The notes beneath the pieces are model-generated. The model saw nothing but the letters and a program-made list of their open reading frames with translations. It ran no database searches and was not told the DNA's origin. From the NCBI GenBank assembly GCA_002964805.2, contig PUDQ02000001.1, positions 5,356,001-5,420,000 on the forward strand: a DNA stretch of 64,000 bases, written 5' to 3'. Both the position numbers and the translations under genes were made by a program. Positions within the stretch are counted from its first letter, which is position 1. Each line of letters begins with the position of its first letter. The stretch is from Trametes villosa (Eukaryota > Basidiomycota > Agaricomycetes > Polyporales > Polyporaceae). Positions 32,220-43,461 of this stretch are shown here, piece by piece.

Positions 32220-32585
32220 GATGTTAGCGCCCTCGGGGCGACGCAACTGAAGCGCCCGCGAGGTGTCAACGACAACTGTGCGCCCACAGCTCACCAATCG
32301 TATGCCATTACCGTACTCCTTATTATTCAAGCCAGGGGATGTTAAATACGTACTGTCATTCTATCCCGCGGCGTGCTACTCGCAGCTATCTCGGGGTCTC
32401 TGCCGCTATCCTATGTTACAACAAGTGTTCTGGGGACATGGATTTAGGAGGCGTAACTGTCATCGTCTATGCTCGTACGGAAACCCTTTCTGCGGGAATA
32501 CTTGATGGTCCCCACAGGGGTCGTCTGGGCCCTCGTCGGCCCAGTTGGTGGCGTTTTGGCGGTATACATCCGCACTCTCGGGACG

Positions 32586-33515
32586 CTACACCTCCGCCAG
32601 CCCGAGGTATGCGGGGGCAGGCACCGCGGGCGCGGCGACGGAAGGCGGCGTTTGGGAAGTGGGCGAGGGCATCGCGATGAGCACGGCGACGCGCATGCGC
32701 GCGGGATCCTCTGTCGCGGAGTAGACGCTAGCGGTCCGTTTCTCGGGGAAGGTGCTGCAAGAGGAGCGGGGGGTGTCTCGGCTCAGGGAGCGGGACGCGC
32801 GGGTGGCAACGGTTCGGAGAGGAGGTCGTATAGGGGATGTGCGGGTGGGCGACGCGCTTGGAGGCTCGGGCTCGTAGGGAGGCAGGTATTCCAAGGACAC
32901 AGGCTACGGCAAGCCTGAGTCAGTTGGGGACTCATCGAGAAGACCGGGCAGGAGTGACGTACCATCACCCCGTTCCACCCCTCTCCGGCGTGAATGCAAG
33001 CCGGCGATGGCGGCCTTCCCATATGCACCTCGTACATACGCGGCTTCTCCTCCTCAACGACGGGCTTGCGGTAGACAGGTGTGACCCCGCTGCCACGGAG
33101 GGAGCGCGCGCCCTTGATGACGACGCAGGTGCAGACGACGAAGACCGCGACGGCGAGTACGGCGGGTATAGCGGGGTTGACTGCTGGGTGGGAGTTGTCG
33201 GAGCGCGGTGTACTGCTGCTGTTGGTGCTTGTGGCGCCGCCGTCTACGGTGCGAGCGAAGAGCGCCGTGCGTGCCCCGTATATGAGGGGCTAAAGGGGTG
33301 ATGTGAGCGACATAGCGGGTAGGTCGAAGGGGAGTCCTGACCTGGACAAGCTGGCGGTAGGCAGGGTCGTAAGGCATTTCTGGAGCTGCGGCGCGGAGGG
33401 GCGTTGAGGCGAAGGGGAGCTCATGATTGTTTCTTGTCCAGAGGAATAGCAGGGCGAATATGCTCGCGGAGGTCAGCAGGGCAAAGCGAAGTAGGGCGGA
33501 AGGATATGATGGCAT
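32586..33515 (-). CDS. Membrane protein with two hydrophobic segments, unknown
   Basis: Predicted 272 aa from three exons (33342-33515, 32963-33289, 32586-32903). Residues 7-28 (ALLRFALLTSASIFALLFLW) are a signal anchor or signal peptide. A second hydrophobic helix, NPAIPAVLAVAVFVVCTCVV, lies near 92-112 and is followed by IKGARS. Between them is a Ser/Thr/Asn-rich lumenal stretch. The C-terminal half is Pro/Ser/Thr-rich (EYLPPYEPEPPSASP) and disordered. This small wall-sensor-like layout, with an extracellular Ser/Thr stretch, one helix and a Pro-rich tail, is common among agaricomycete orphan proteins. No known domain; function not assigned. Confidence 0.72.
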
Positions 33516-34854
33516 GCACGTTATGTAGAGGGGCGAGGACGAGATCCCGCTGCACTGTGGACGCGGTTCATATACGTACGCGTCGCGTGGGTGTCATTGG
33601 CGTCCGAGGAACGGCTATTGGCATGCGTATGGCAAATGACTCTGAATGGCGCAGCCGTGCTTCGCGTCGAGGTTCAGGAGGTGCTTATTCAGCCGCGGGA
33701 TCGTTGTGACCTGCGCGGGGCGCGCTACGCGGTTGACTGAGAGGGTAGTTAAGACGTTAACGGGCGTAATGAAACGCGTGCCCGTGACTCATGCAATCGA
33801 TCCAGGGGTCGGGCGCTACAAGCCCAGGGGCAGCGGAAGGCCACTCTATTTACCGGCGCGTTGAGACGGGTGTGTAACTTAAGCAACATCGCATTCCAAG
33901 AGACCTGAAAAGTACTCACCGCTTTCCTGGACGTTTTTGAGAGGTATGTTTTGCGATGCGTTGAGGCACATAGTCGAGCGCTCTCCTGCTGACTTCACAG
34001 ACCGACGTCACTGTACGCGCCACATGTCAATGTGAGTGTGAGTCATGAATTCGCTTCCGATGCACGCTCGCGGGGGAATGCAGTGCCAAGGAATGCCACA
34101 AAGGAGCTCCGGAGTCCGAGCGAGTGGGAGGAGGTGCGATGTCGCGGATTCGGCGCGGGGTCACACCTTCGAATGGCGCTGACTGAGATGTACGCGTGGC
34201 TAATGCTGACAGAGCGTTTGCTATGGTTGCTGCACGGGGGGATGCATGGCGATCGAGGTGGTTCCATACACAAGGCCTTCCTGTGCGGCCCAAGGGAGAG
34301 CGTAAGAGGAGGTAGAGGCTTGTACTGCAGCCGCAGCAGCACTCAGGCCTACTCAGGCGAGTCGATCGCTGCCGGGGTCGGCCACCGGCGCCTGTAGGTA
34401 CGCCGGCGCCCGGTTGCCTTTTTCTGATTAGATGCCGGACCATGCCTCTCGGACCGTTGCTTCAAAATTCAAGCAAGTTCAAGTTGTACTTACGAACTCT
34501 TACGAACCTCCCAAGAGTCAAGACCTCCCGCTGGCATGGACGTCGACGATGGCAAGACCTCGAGGGTCGCTGCAGCATCCCTGCACCAAGGGTTCGTGAC
34601 GTTCTGCAGTAGCATACCCCTTGAGGTATGATCAGTGCCCTTACGAACTGATCTACAGATTGACATACCCGGGCAAACAACCGACGGTCGAGGCTCTATT
34701 CGTCCAATCCCTGCGTGAGAACCAACCCGGGTAGCGCGCTCCGACGACAAAAGTGTTGTCCGTAAGCTGCCAGTAGCGTGAACTTGCACAGCGCTGCGCA
34801 TGGTTGTGTCCGAGGCCGACAAGTTGACCTGCCTCCACGACGACCTATTGCACC
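33516..34854. other. Intergenic region
   Basis: 1.3 kb between divergent genes. Lower GC and scattered short frames; no coding or RNA gene recognised. It marks the left edge of the accessory metabolic region. Confidence 0.5.
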
Positions 34855-36398
34855 ATGAGCTCTGACGCTGCTGCTCCGGAAATTGGCGAAGTATCCGCCG
34901 CTTCCTCCCCGAAACGCCTCAGAGATGCAGGTAACTGCAAGCCTGCTCGTCGTAATTGGACTGTCTAACCTGGTTTCATCGAATAGGCAGGTTCGAGCAA
35001 TACTTCCTTGCTCGCGCTCGCCTCGGCTTCTTGTCGTGGGTCGTGGTCTCCGCCAAATATCACAACGACGCGGGAACCGCGCTGGACAAGTCCACGCTCT
35101 TCACCGCACTCGACAACGTCGTGCGCGGCCAGCCCGCCCTCGCATCCCGCCTGGAATATACCTCTAGCCTTCCGAGCGCGCCGCCAGTGTGGTACCACCT
35201 CCCTTCGGTCGACCTGAACAAGCTCGTCGAGTTCCGCGAGGAAGACTCTGCGCAGTTGCACTCCGTATTGGAGGCGATGTATGCCGTTCCGGGCCCCGTA
35301 CAATATGCGAAGGACGTCCCGCCATGGAAGCTCTTCGCCCTGCGTGACGGCACCCTCGCTTTCGCTTACGAGCACACTATCGGGGACGGCCAAAGCGGCA
35401 TGGCGTTCCATACTGCCCTACTCAACGCTCTGCGCAAGCTACGTGGGCCGCTTCCCGAGCATTCGGGCCTCGTCTCAGGCCTACCAGAGGACGCCTCCCT
35501 GAGCCCCGCTATGGAAGACGCTATGGATGTCTCCGTTCCGATCACCATGCTCCTCTGGGAGATCTTCAAGCCCCTTTGGCCGCCCGCCCAGTGGAAGATC
35601 CGCGCCTCATGGACGGGCAAAGACACTCCCAAGGACGCTCTCTACGGAATGTCCGTGCGCATCCTGGGCCACTACACCCCCGCGGACGGCAAGTACCTCG
35701 TGGAGCTCTCGCGCGCGCACAAGACGACGCTCACCGGGACGCTGCACACCATCGCGCTCGTCGTTCTCTCCCGCCTCATCCGCGCGCGCCCGGATGCGGG
35801 GCAGTACAAGACGATCGCGACGACCGTGCCCATCTCTATGCGCCGCTTCTCCAAGGTGCCGCCCACCGCGTTTTGCAACCACGTCTCCGCGCTGCGCGAC
35901 GACTACCCCTTGCTGCCCTCCGGTTCCGGTTCCGGTGACAAAGACGCCGCGATATCTGCGGACAACCTCCCCTGGGAGCTCGCGGCGGGCCTCGTCGACG
36001 CGCTCAAGCGTGAAGCGCCGCGCGCGGGCCCCGCTGTGGGCATGCTCAAGTTCATCGGCGGGAAGTACGAGCAGTACCTGCGCGGCGAGCTCGGCAAGAA
36101 GCGCGCCGCCGGCCTCGAGCTCTCGAACATAGGGCCCTTCCCCGTCGCGCACCTCGAGAAGCCCGCGGAGGACGCCCCAGCTGGCAGCAGGTGGGACGCT
36201 GACGAGGTGCTCTTCGCGCAGGCGAGTGCGACGCTGGGGCCGGCGCTGTGCATGAATGTCGCGGGGACGCCGGCGGGCGGCTTTGGGGTGACTATCACGT
36301 ATAACAAGGAAGCGGTTGATGAGGCGTTAGCGGAGGAATTTGTGGAGGCGTTCAAGACGGGGTTACAGGGGCTTATTGCATCACGGCCCGCTTCGTAG
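34855..36398 (+). CDS. AATase-family O-acyltransferase A
   Basis: Predicted 495 aa from two exons (34855-34930, 34987-36398). It belongs to the alcohol acetyltransferase branch of the condensation/BAHD-like CoA acyltransferase superfamily: the catalytic HxxxDG is HTIGDG at 155-160, and supporting blocks are SWVVVSAKYH, QPALASRLEY, TTVPISMRR and FCNHVS. Such enzymes acylate alcohols or hydroxylated metabolites using acyl-CoA in the cytosol or on lipid droplets. There is no signal peptide or membrane helix. A 62%-like (visually estimated) paralogue follows 0.6 kb downstream with the same exon pattern, including an intron after a ~26-residue variable leader. The substrate cannot be read from the sequence. 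Confidence 0.85.
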
Positions 36399-37005
36399 AA
36401 CGTGAGTTGTGCATCATATCGCCCTCCTCCTTGGTTAACCCACTTTCAGGCCCTCAAGCCTCTATGAGGATGAGGACGTCTGCAATGCGGTCTCTCAGGA
36501 CTGGTGAGCGACTCGTGCACTCAACAGCGAAATGCTACCCCACTACTCCTCACATATACCCCAGACTACTATATGGCTGCGTCGAGTATCATACATTTGA
36601 TTCCCGCTATTCCGAACCCTTCCTCCGCAGCGAGAACGAGATGGCCTTGTGCCATTCGCGTCACCCTTCAAGATGCTGCTGCGCGGGTGCACGCTACAGC
36701 CCAGCTTTTCGACCACAAGCAGCCGCCGCAGCTCAGCAAGCGCCGGGTACCGGGTACGGTCGATTCTAGCACGGAGGTACGCAAGTATGCGCGTGGCCGC
36801 GCATACGGCTCACCTGCATGCTAACTTCCACGTAAAACATACGGGGAGTGCATACGTGGGGAATTAACCCAGCGGACCCCTATCTGGATGCTTCTGTGCT
36901 GCGCATGTCTCAGGTGATTCCCGTCTCCTTTATATTCCTGCAGATGGCCGCGGCGGGTTCAGAACGCCTCCGCCAACACTCTGCGTCGATTACCAGTGGC
37001 TCGCT
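36399..37005. other. Spacer between acyltransferase genes A and B
   Basis: 607 bp of non-coding sequence holding the 3' flank of gene A and the promoter of gene B; a TATATTCC motif lies near 36931. No gene recognised. Confidence 0.5.
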
Positions 37006-38561
37006 ATGGGCTACAAAGAGAGTGGCCCGGCAGAACTGCCTTCAAGTACCGATCCAGCTGCAAAGAAGCCCTTGGGACGTGCAGGTTCGTACGCTTTGTT
37101 GTCTTAGACTCGGCCCTCTATATAGGCTCTCGTTCAATCCGTACAGGGAGATTGGAGCACTACTTCTCCGTCTGTGCTGGCCTCGACCTCCTGCCTTGGG
37201 TGGTAGTGTCCGCGAGATACCATCATGCATCGGGGGCGCCGCTCGACAAGCCGACCCTCTTTGCTGCGCTCGACCACGTTGTCCGCAGCCAGCCAGCACT
37301 CGCTTCCCGCCTGGAGTACCCGACAGCCTCTCTGGACAAGCCGCCGATGTGGGCCCTCCTCCCCTCAGTCGATCTCAACATGCTCGTCGAGTTCCGCGAT
37401 GAAGACAGCATGGAGCTAGCAGGCATTCTGGAGGCCATGTATGCGGCTCCACCGCAGTACGAGGACGACATGCCGCTATGGAAGCTGAGGGTTCTGCGTG
37501 ACGGCACAGTCGTCTTCGCTTTTGAGCATACCATCGGCGACGGACAGAGCGGCACCGCCTTTCACCTCGCGTTGCTCAATGCTCTGCGGACACTCCATGG
37601 ACCACTCTGCGAGCACTCTGGGCTGATCGCCGGCGTCTCTGACGGTACCTACTGCCTCGTTCCCCCGATGGAGGAAGCCATGGACGTCTCCGTCCCTTTC
37701 ACTACCATCCTGCGCGAGGTTTGGCAGTCGATCTGGCCACCCGCGAAGCGCAGAGCTGCAGCTGCATGGACCAGCAACGACATCCCGAAGAGCGGCATCC
37801 GCGGCGCGTCGGTGCGCATCGTGCACTACCCGCCAGAACACGGAAAACACCTCGTCTCCCTCGCTCGTGCGCACAAGACGACGCTCACCGGCACGCTCCA
37901 CGCCGTCGCGCTCGTGGTCCTCTCGCGCCTCGTCCGCGCACGCGCCGACGCGCACAAGTACAAGACGATCTCGACCGTCGTGCCGATATCCATGCGGCGG
38001 TACACGCGAGCGCCGCCCTCCGCGTTCTGCAACCACGTCTCGTCCTTGCGCCCAGAATACCCCATTCTTCCGCCACCCGCTAGCAGCTCGACCTCGGCTG
38101 GGGGCGCCGCGGAGGCCATATCGGCCGACAATCTGCCCTGGGAGATCGCAAGGGACTTTGTCGAGACACTGAAGCGCGAAGGGCCGCGCGCGGCGTACAC
38201 CGTGGGGTTGCTGAAACTGCTGGGCGGGAAGTACGAGAAGCACATCCGCGGACTATTCGGCAAGAAACGCCCCGCCAGTTTCGAGCTCTCGAACCTAGGA
38301 CCTTTTCCGGTCGAGCACCTGGACGAGCCAGGCCACGGTGGGTCTCCCCTGAACAATTGGGAAATTGACGAGATGTTGTTTGTGCAGGCGGACGAGACGC
38401 TCGGGTCTGCTTTTTTAGTGAACGTGGCAGGGAGTCCGTCGGGTGGCGTCGGGGTGTCAATCGTGTACAGCAAGGAGGTCGTGGAAGAGGCATTTGCTGA
38501 GGACTTCGTCTCCGCATTCAACGCTGGAGTGCAGGGTCTTCTCGCCTCGCGATCCACCTAG
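37006..38561 (+). CDS. AATase-family O-acyltransferase B
   Basis: Predicted 497 aa from two exons (37006-37084, 37147-38561), colinear with acyltransferase A. The HxxxDG motif is HTIGDG at 154-159; PWVVVSARYH, STVVPISMRR, AFCNHVSSL and ELSNLGPFPVEHL match A. The ATG at 37006 gives a short leader like that of A; the frame is open further upstream but without similarity. The 3' part of this gene is the left boundary of a tandem duplication: a decayed copy of its last ~115 codons is found at 41168-41508. Likely acylates a hydroxylated small molecule; substrate unknown. Paralogy with A suggests local gene duplication followed by divergence. Confidence 0.86.
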
Positions 38562-39358
38562 GACTATGTGAGTTTTCAAGCAGCCCAACGTGTCGGTCCG
38601 AGAGCTAATCTCGACACATCCGCTGGTAGGCACAAAGCTGTACCCTTCGTCTCAAACATACTTTCTCCTTCCCACAATCATTCCCACTTGGCTGACATGA
38701 ACGCACCAAGTGCACCAGCAGTGGAGGCTGTCTGCAGCTCCTACTACTTGCCCCGAGTGTGGTGAGGATCAAGCCTGGAGTCTCGGACATGCTGCCGCCT
38801 CTCTGGTCTACTCATGGATCCTGGAGCGGCCCACCGATCTCCTGCTCGGAGGATGTTCGCCGCGACGTCGCAGCGCGTGCTTCACATCTCACCTCGACGA
38901 CGCCTTGCCTCAATGTCGCGGTGTAGATCCGCTACCGCCTATCGGCGGGAGAACCAGCACGCAGGCGCATGCAGGTACGCATCACGCCTAGGCCTCCGAT
39001 GCACTCCCCCTCATCATGCATCGTGCGGACGATGGCACCCAGCCCCATGGCATCGTCACGGCCGCGGCGCGACGCCTTCGAAGGCAGCGGTTTAGGCTGC
39101 TCTGGAAATGATGTGTTCCACTGCCGCCGTACGCGAGAATGCCCCCGAGGCCCGACGACATCAACCCAGGCGCGAGGCTGCCCATGCGTGTCGACGTGCA
39201 GGCGCGAAGCGGCTCCCCGCTCCCTTCCTCCTCGACCCTGACCACGGGAGCCAAGGTGCACAGGGATCTGCGTATAAAAGGCGCGGGGCCTGTGCGACAC
39301 ACCCAGTCACCTCCATCTCGAGCCGACACAACCACCAGAGCTCAGCTCACTCACCGAC
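38562..39358. other. Spacer upstream of GH45 A, duplicated as 41509-42254
   Basis: About 0.8 kb of non-coding sequence. It matches the spacer upstream of GH45 B block by block, for example CCCAACGTGTCGGTCCGAGAG / CCCAACGCGTCGGTCCGCGAG and GCTAATCTCGACAC in both, so it belongs to the ~3 kb tandem duplication. Confidence 0.8.
39270..39285 (+). promoter_or_regulatory. TATA box of GH45 A
   Basis: TATAAAAG followed by GCGCGGGGC about 80 bp upstream of the start codon. The same element with TATATAAG is conserved at the same place in GH45 B. Confidence 0.7.
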
Positions 39359-40289
39359 ATGGCCAGAATCCTTCGCTTCCTCCAATTCCTCGCGGTCGCC
39401 ACTGCCGCGAGCTGCCTCACCGTCGTCGACAAGCGCGCCGCGGGCGGGTACGTCCAGAACCCGTCCGGCACCGCCTCCTTCACGCACTACTCCGGCTGCG
39501 GCCAGCCTGGTACGCCCTCTCCCCCACCCCGTGCAGCGTACAGGCCTGATCTCTGACGCGCCCCGGTTAAACAGCGTGCGGCATCGCCGCGTCCGGGTTC
39601 ACCGCCGCGGTGAGCCAGCTCGCGTTCGGCGCCCCCCCGGGGCTGGGCGCGGGCGACGCGTGCGGGCGCTGCTTCGCGATAACCGCGTCGAAGGACCCAT
39701 ACTCGCCCTCGTACGGCGGCCCGTTCCACACGATCGTCGTCAAGGTCACCGACCTCTGCCCCGTGCAGGGCAACGAGGAGTGGTGCGGCCAGACGCAAGC
39801 CAGCCCGTACAACTGGCACGGCCAGCAGGTGCAGTGAGTACCCCCTCCCCGCCCCCCCGTCGAGCCTAGCCTCGAGCCTCGGGAGCCGGGGGCGTTTGTG
39901 ATGTCACGATCGGCGCGCTCACATCACCATGTGCAGCTTCGATATCTGCGAGGACACCGGCGGCGCGGGCGCGTTCTTCCCCTCAGGTGAGCTTCGCTCG
40001 CACTTCATGACGCTGATTCCGCGTCCGCGTTCGAGTTCTGATACATTTGCGTGTCACGCAGGGCACGGTGCGCTCACCGGCAGCTACACCGAGGTCTCGT
40101 GCAGCCAGTGGTCCGGCTCGGACGGCGGCTCGCTCTGGAACGGCGCGTGCCTCTCTGGCGAAAGGGCCGGCAATTGGCCGTCGACGAGCTGTGGTAACAA
40201 GGGTCAGTCTCCCTCCTCTGCTCGCTTGGAGAAGTCTCGGTGCACTAACGTGATCGGATCGTCCGCCCTGCACAGGAACCGCCCCGTAG
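39359..40289 (+). CDS. GH45 subfamily C endoglucanase A (Cel45A-like)
   Basis: Predicted 204 aa from five exons (39359-39509, 39575-39833, 39937-39986, 40062-40202, 40276-40289). A signal peptide (1-19) is followed by a short propeptide ending in the Kex2-type pair Lys25-Arg26. The catalytic domain fills the rest, with no binding module, as in Phanerochaete Cel45A. Signature blocks are GGYVQNPSGTASFTHYSGC, ACGRCFAI, IVVKVTDLCPVQGN, HFDICEDTGG and SQWSGSDGGSLWNGAC. By comparison with that enzyme the general acid is Asp139 (HFD) and Asn117 takes part in the unusual proton relay; Asp110 is also kept. Secreted, cleaves cellulose and probably beta-1,3/1,4-glucan. It is the left member of a tandemly duplicated pair. 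Confidence 0.94.
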
Positions 40290-40589
40290 AGAGAGAAGGG
40301 AATGTCGTGAATTCGTGAATCAGGAAAATTTGGCTCGGAATGTCTGCTTGTATGCTTGCAGGGATGTTGCAGTAGGATCACCACTCTGACTTTCGCTGTG
40401 GTCGTCGTGTTCACCACGCTGCGGCTGATCCTTGTGCCTATCAATACGGAGGGCGACGGAGAGCCGCGAACGAGGCACGCAGCATGATGGGCCACAGCCT
40501 CCCGGGAGACCCTGACGATCATACATCATCGTACACAAGAGCAACACGTACAGCTCACACCTAGATTCAAAGTTTATCCCTCGCCCCGC

Positions 40590-41158
40590 TCAAGCCTGGA
40601 GCCCGCACGCCCTGAGCACCTCCTCCACGCTGCGCACAAACAGGTCCACGATCGTCTCCACCTTCTCCTCCGTCACGTTGTACGCCTAACGCCGGCGAGA
40701 GCAAGCTCACGGTGGTGCCCCTTCTTCCCGTCAAGGAGGCTCGACCCGCCCGCGAAGCCCATCACCGCGAGCCCATTGTCGAGCGCGCGCGCCTGCACAG
40801 CCAGCGCGAAGCCCTCGCCCTTGAAGTCGAGCGCGCTCCCCGCGGTCGCGGCGTATCTGTCGGGTGTATGCAATTAGGCGAGGGAGCATAGCATGAGAGA
40901 GTGGGTGAGTAACGTACCCTCCGCCGAGACCTTTCGCTACTGCTTGAAGGTCGGGCGAGACGCCGTCCCCGTAGCTCTCCCATACACGCAGGGTGCCCAT
41001 TCCTTGGGAGAAAAGTCAGTCAAGGCTCGGGGACGTGGATAAATGCGCAGGAGTACGTACTGCCCATCCCGCTCATGACCTCGTCGACTCTCGGGGATGA
41101 ACCTGAGTGAGCCGTACTTGTCACACGCGAACTCCATCGCCTTGATGTATCCCTTCGG
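40590..41158 (-). pseudogene. Truncated class III aminotransferase copy
   Basis: Reading on the minus strand, the segment resembles exons 4-6 of the intact aminotransferase at 43462-45171: KGYIKAMEFACDKYGS, then GTLRVWESYGDGVSPDLQAVAKGLGGG, then LDFKGEGFALAVQARALDNG and GFAGGSSLLDGKKGHH, ending at a stop at 40590. The 5' half is missing beyond 41158, exon 4 carries disruptions, and most of exon 6 before LDFKGEG has been deleted. The PLP-lysine region is retained but the protein cannot be made. It is the right-hand end of duplication copy 1. Confidence 0.9.
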
Positions 41159-41167
41159 TGGAGCGGC

Positions 41168-41508
41168 AGTCGAGACGCTGAAGCGCGAAGGGCCGCGCGC
41201 GGCGTACACGGTGGGCCTGTTGAAACTGCTGGGCGGGAAGCATGAGAAGCACGTCCGCGGACTACTCGGCAAGAAACGTCCCGCCGCGGTCAGCTTCGAG
41301 CTTTCGAACTCAGGGCCCTTCCCGGTCAGGCAACTAAACAAGCCGGGTCATGGCGAGTCCCCCAACAGCGACTGTGATACCGATCGGACGAGACGCTCGG
41401 GTCTGCGTTACGGTTGGTGAAGTGGAGGACTCCGAGGCGTTCGCTGAGGAGTTGGTCTCCGCCTTCAAAGCTGGAGCGCAGGGCCTTCTCGCTTCGCGAT
41501 CCACCTAG
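41168..41508 (+). pseudogene. 3' fragment of acyltransferase B
   Basis: Begins abruptly with a stretch matching VETLKREGPRAAYTVGLL and continues through LLGGKHEKHVRGLLGKKRP to FELSNSGPFPV, then loses frame near 41390 and regains similarity to the C-terminus (SAFKAGAQGLLASRST) before the stop at 41508. It matches acyltransferase B far better than A. It is the left end of duplication copy 2, abutting the aminotransferase fragment. Confidence 0.9.
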
Positions 41509-42254
41509 GAGTATGTGAGTTTCAATACAACCCAACGCGTCGGTCCGCGAGCTAATCTCGACACCGTTTCTTCCGGTAGGCACAACGCTGTCCCCTTCGT
41601 CTCAAACACACTTCCTCCTCCCCACAGTTATGCCATGTTGGCTGACATGAAGCCGTCAAGTGCACCCAGCAGTGGAGACGAGGATCAAGTCTGGAGTTCT
41701 GGTCATGCTGCCGCCGCCATGGTCTATTCACGGATCCTGGAGCGGCCCACCGATCTCATGCTCGGAAGATGTTCGCCGCGACGTCGCAGCGCATGCCTCG
41801 CATCCCACCTCGACGACGCTTTGCCTCAATGTCGCTGTTTAGCTCCGCTACTGCCTGCCGGGAGAATCAGCACGGAGGCCCGTGCAGGCACGTATCACGC
41901 CTGAGCCTCCTGCGCTCCCCCACATCAAACATCGTGCGCGGACCACTACGCCCAGTCCAATGACATCGTCACGGCCGCGGCTCGACATCTTCGAAGGCAG
42001 AGGCTTAATCCGCTCCGAAAATGATGCGCTCCACTCCCGTCGTGCACGTTAAAGCCTCCGAGGCCCGACGACATCAACCCAGGCTGCCCACGCCGACATA
42101 CACGCGCGGCGCTGCTCCTCGCGCCCCCCCCTTATTTCTGGACATGGGGCCAGGCGCGAAGATGCGTATATAAGGCGCGGGGCTTGTGCGGTATGTCTAC
42201 ACCATCTCGAGCCAACATACCCAGTGCAGCTCAAGTAAAGTCACACTCACCGAC
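41509..42254. other. Spacer upstream of GH45 B (duplicate of 38562-39358)
   Basis: Non-coding sequence homologous to the spacer upstream of GH45 A, somewhat shorter because of small deletions near 42090-42150. Confidence 0.8.
42164..42178 (+). promoter_or_regulatory. TATA box of GH45 B
   Basis: TATATAAGGCGCGGGG about 85 bp before the start codon, matching the TATAAAAGGCGCGGGG of GH45 A. Core promoter conservation suggests both genes can be transcribed. Confidence 0.7.
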
Positions 42255-43140
42255 ATGGCCAGAGTCCTGCGCTTCCTCCAGTTCCTCGCGGTCGCCACTG
42301 CCGCGAGCTGCCTCACCGTCGCCGACAAGCGTGCCACGGGCGGGTACGTCCAGAACCCCTCCGGCACTGCGTCCTTCACGCACTACTCCGGATGCAACCA
42401 GCCCGGTACGCCCCCTCCTCCCCCCATGCGCTGAGCAATTAGAGCGTACCCACTGACATTCCCCGTTCACCAACAGCATGCGGCATCGCCGGGTCCGGGT
42501 TCACCGCCGCGGTCAGCCAGCTCGCGTTCGGCTCGGGGCCCGGATTGGGCCCGGGCGACGCGTGCGGCCGCTGCTTCGCGGTGACCGCGACGAAGGACCC
42601 GTTCTCGCCCTCGTTCGGCGGCCCGTTCCACACGATCGTCGTCAAGGTCACCGACCTCTGCCCCGCACAGGGCAACGAGGAGTGGTGCGGGCAGTCGCGC
42701 AGCAACCCGAACAACCAGCACGGCGCGCCGGTGCAGTGAGTCCCAGCCTCACCTTGGGCGCATCTCTGTGATGTCATGATCGGCGTGCTCAATCACCGTG
42801 TGTGCAGCTTCGACATCTGCGAGGACACGGGAGGCGCAAACGCGTTCTTCCCCTCTGGTGAGCCCGTCATTGCGCTTTCCATCAGGCTGGTCAGTGCTGA
42901 CGGGCATATCGCGCAGGGCACGGCGCACTCACCGGTAGCTACACCGAGGTCTCGTGTAGCCAGTGGTCCGGCTCGGACGGCGGCTCGCTCTGGAACGGCG
43001 CGTGCATCGCGGGCGAAAAGGCCGGCAATTGGCCGTCGACTGGCTGCGGCAACAAGGGTCAGCCAACCCCTTCTCTCGGTTGGAAAAGTGTCGGCAGACT
43101 AACGTAATTGTCGTTTCTGCGCACAGGAACCGCACCGTGA
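42255..43140 (+). CDS. GH45 subfamily C endoglucanase B (Cel45A-like)
   Basis: Predicted 204 aa from five exons (42255-42405, 42477-42735, 42808-42857, 42917-43057, 43127-43140), each exactly the length of its counterpart in GH45 A; only introns differ in length. The signal peptide, the Lys-Arg propeptide end, Asp110, Asn117 and Asp139 are all retained. Differences are conservative or in loops (for example FGSGPGLGPG for FGAPPGLGAG, and CPAQGN for CPVQGN). Both copies therefore look functional. Secreted cellulase or beta-glucanase. It forms the centre of duplication copy 2, with the intact aminotransferase convergent downstream. Confidence 0.94.
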
Positions 43141-43461
43141 GCAAGACGTGGGTACCATGATGGATGGAACACGGAATACCTGGATGTATGCAATGCTTGT
43201 ACGATTGGCGCAATAGGATCGCTTTTTGATATCGCTGCTGGATGTTCTTGCCTTTGTTGCTCAATATCGAATGCCCATCTCGAGCCCACCTATAACGTCA
43301 GACCATATGGAGGGCCCCGAGTGAGGCAGGGCAGTGCTGTCGCGGGCAGAGACCGGCAGATCGCAGCCTCACAGCAGAGCCTAACAATCATACATCATCG
43401 TACACAAGAGCAACACGTACAGCACCTAGATTCATACTTCGCGTGTCCCTCCACCCCCGGC
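43141..43461. other. Convergent spacer between GH45 B and aminotransferase
   Basis: 321 bp of 3' flanks. The part near 43380-43430 (ATCATACATCATCGTACAC) is shared with 40520-40545 downstream of GH45 A, as expected from the duplication. Confidence 0.7.

Noticed and set aside
40590..41158. Aminotransferase-like segment considered as a working gene or an exon of the intact gene
   Set aside because: It has its own stop, an internal deletion and no 5' half, and it lies beyond the stop of the intact gene with a GH45 gene between.
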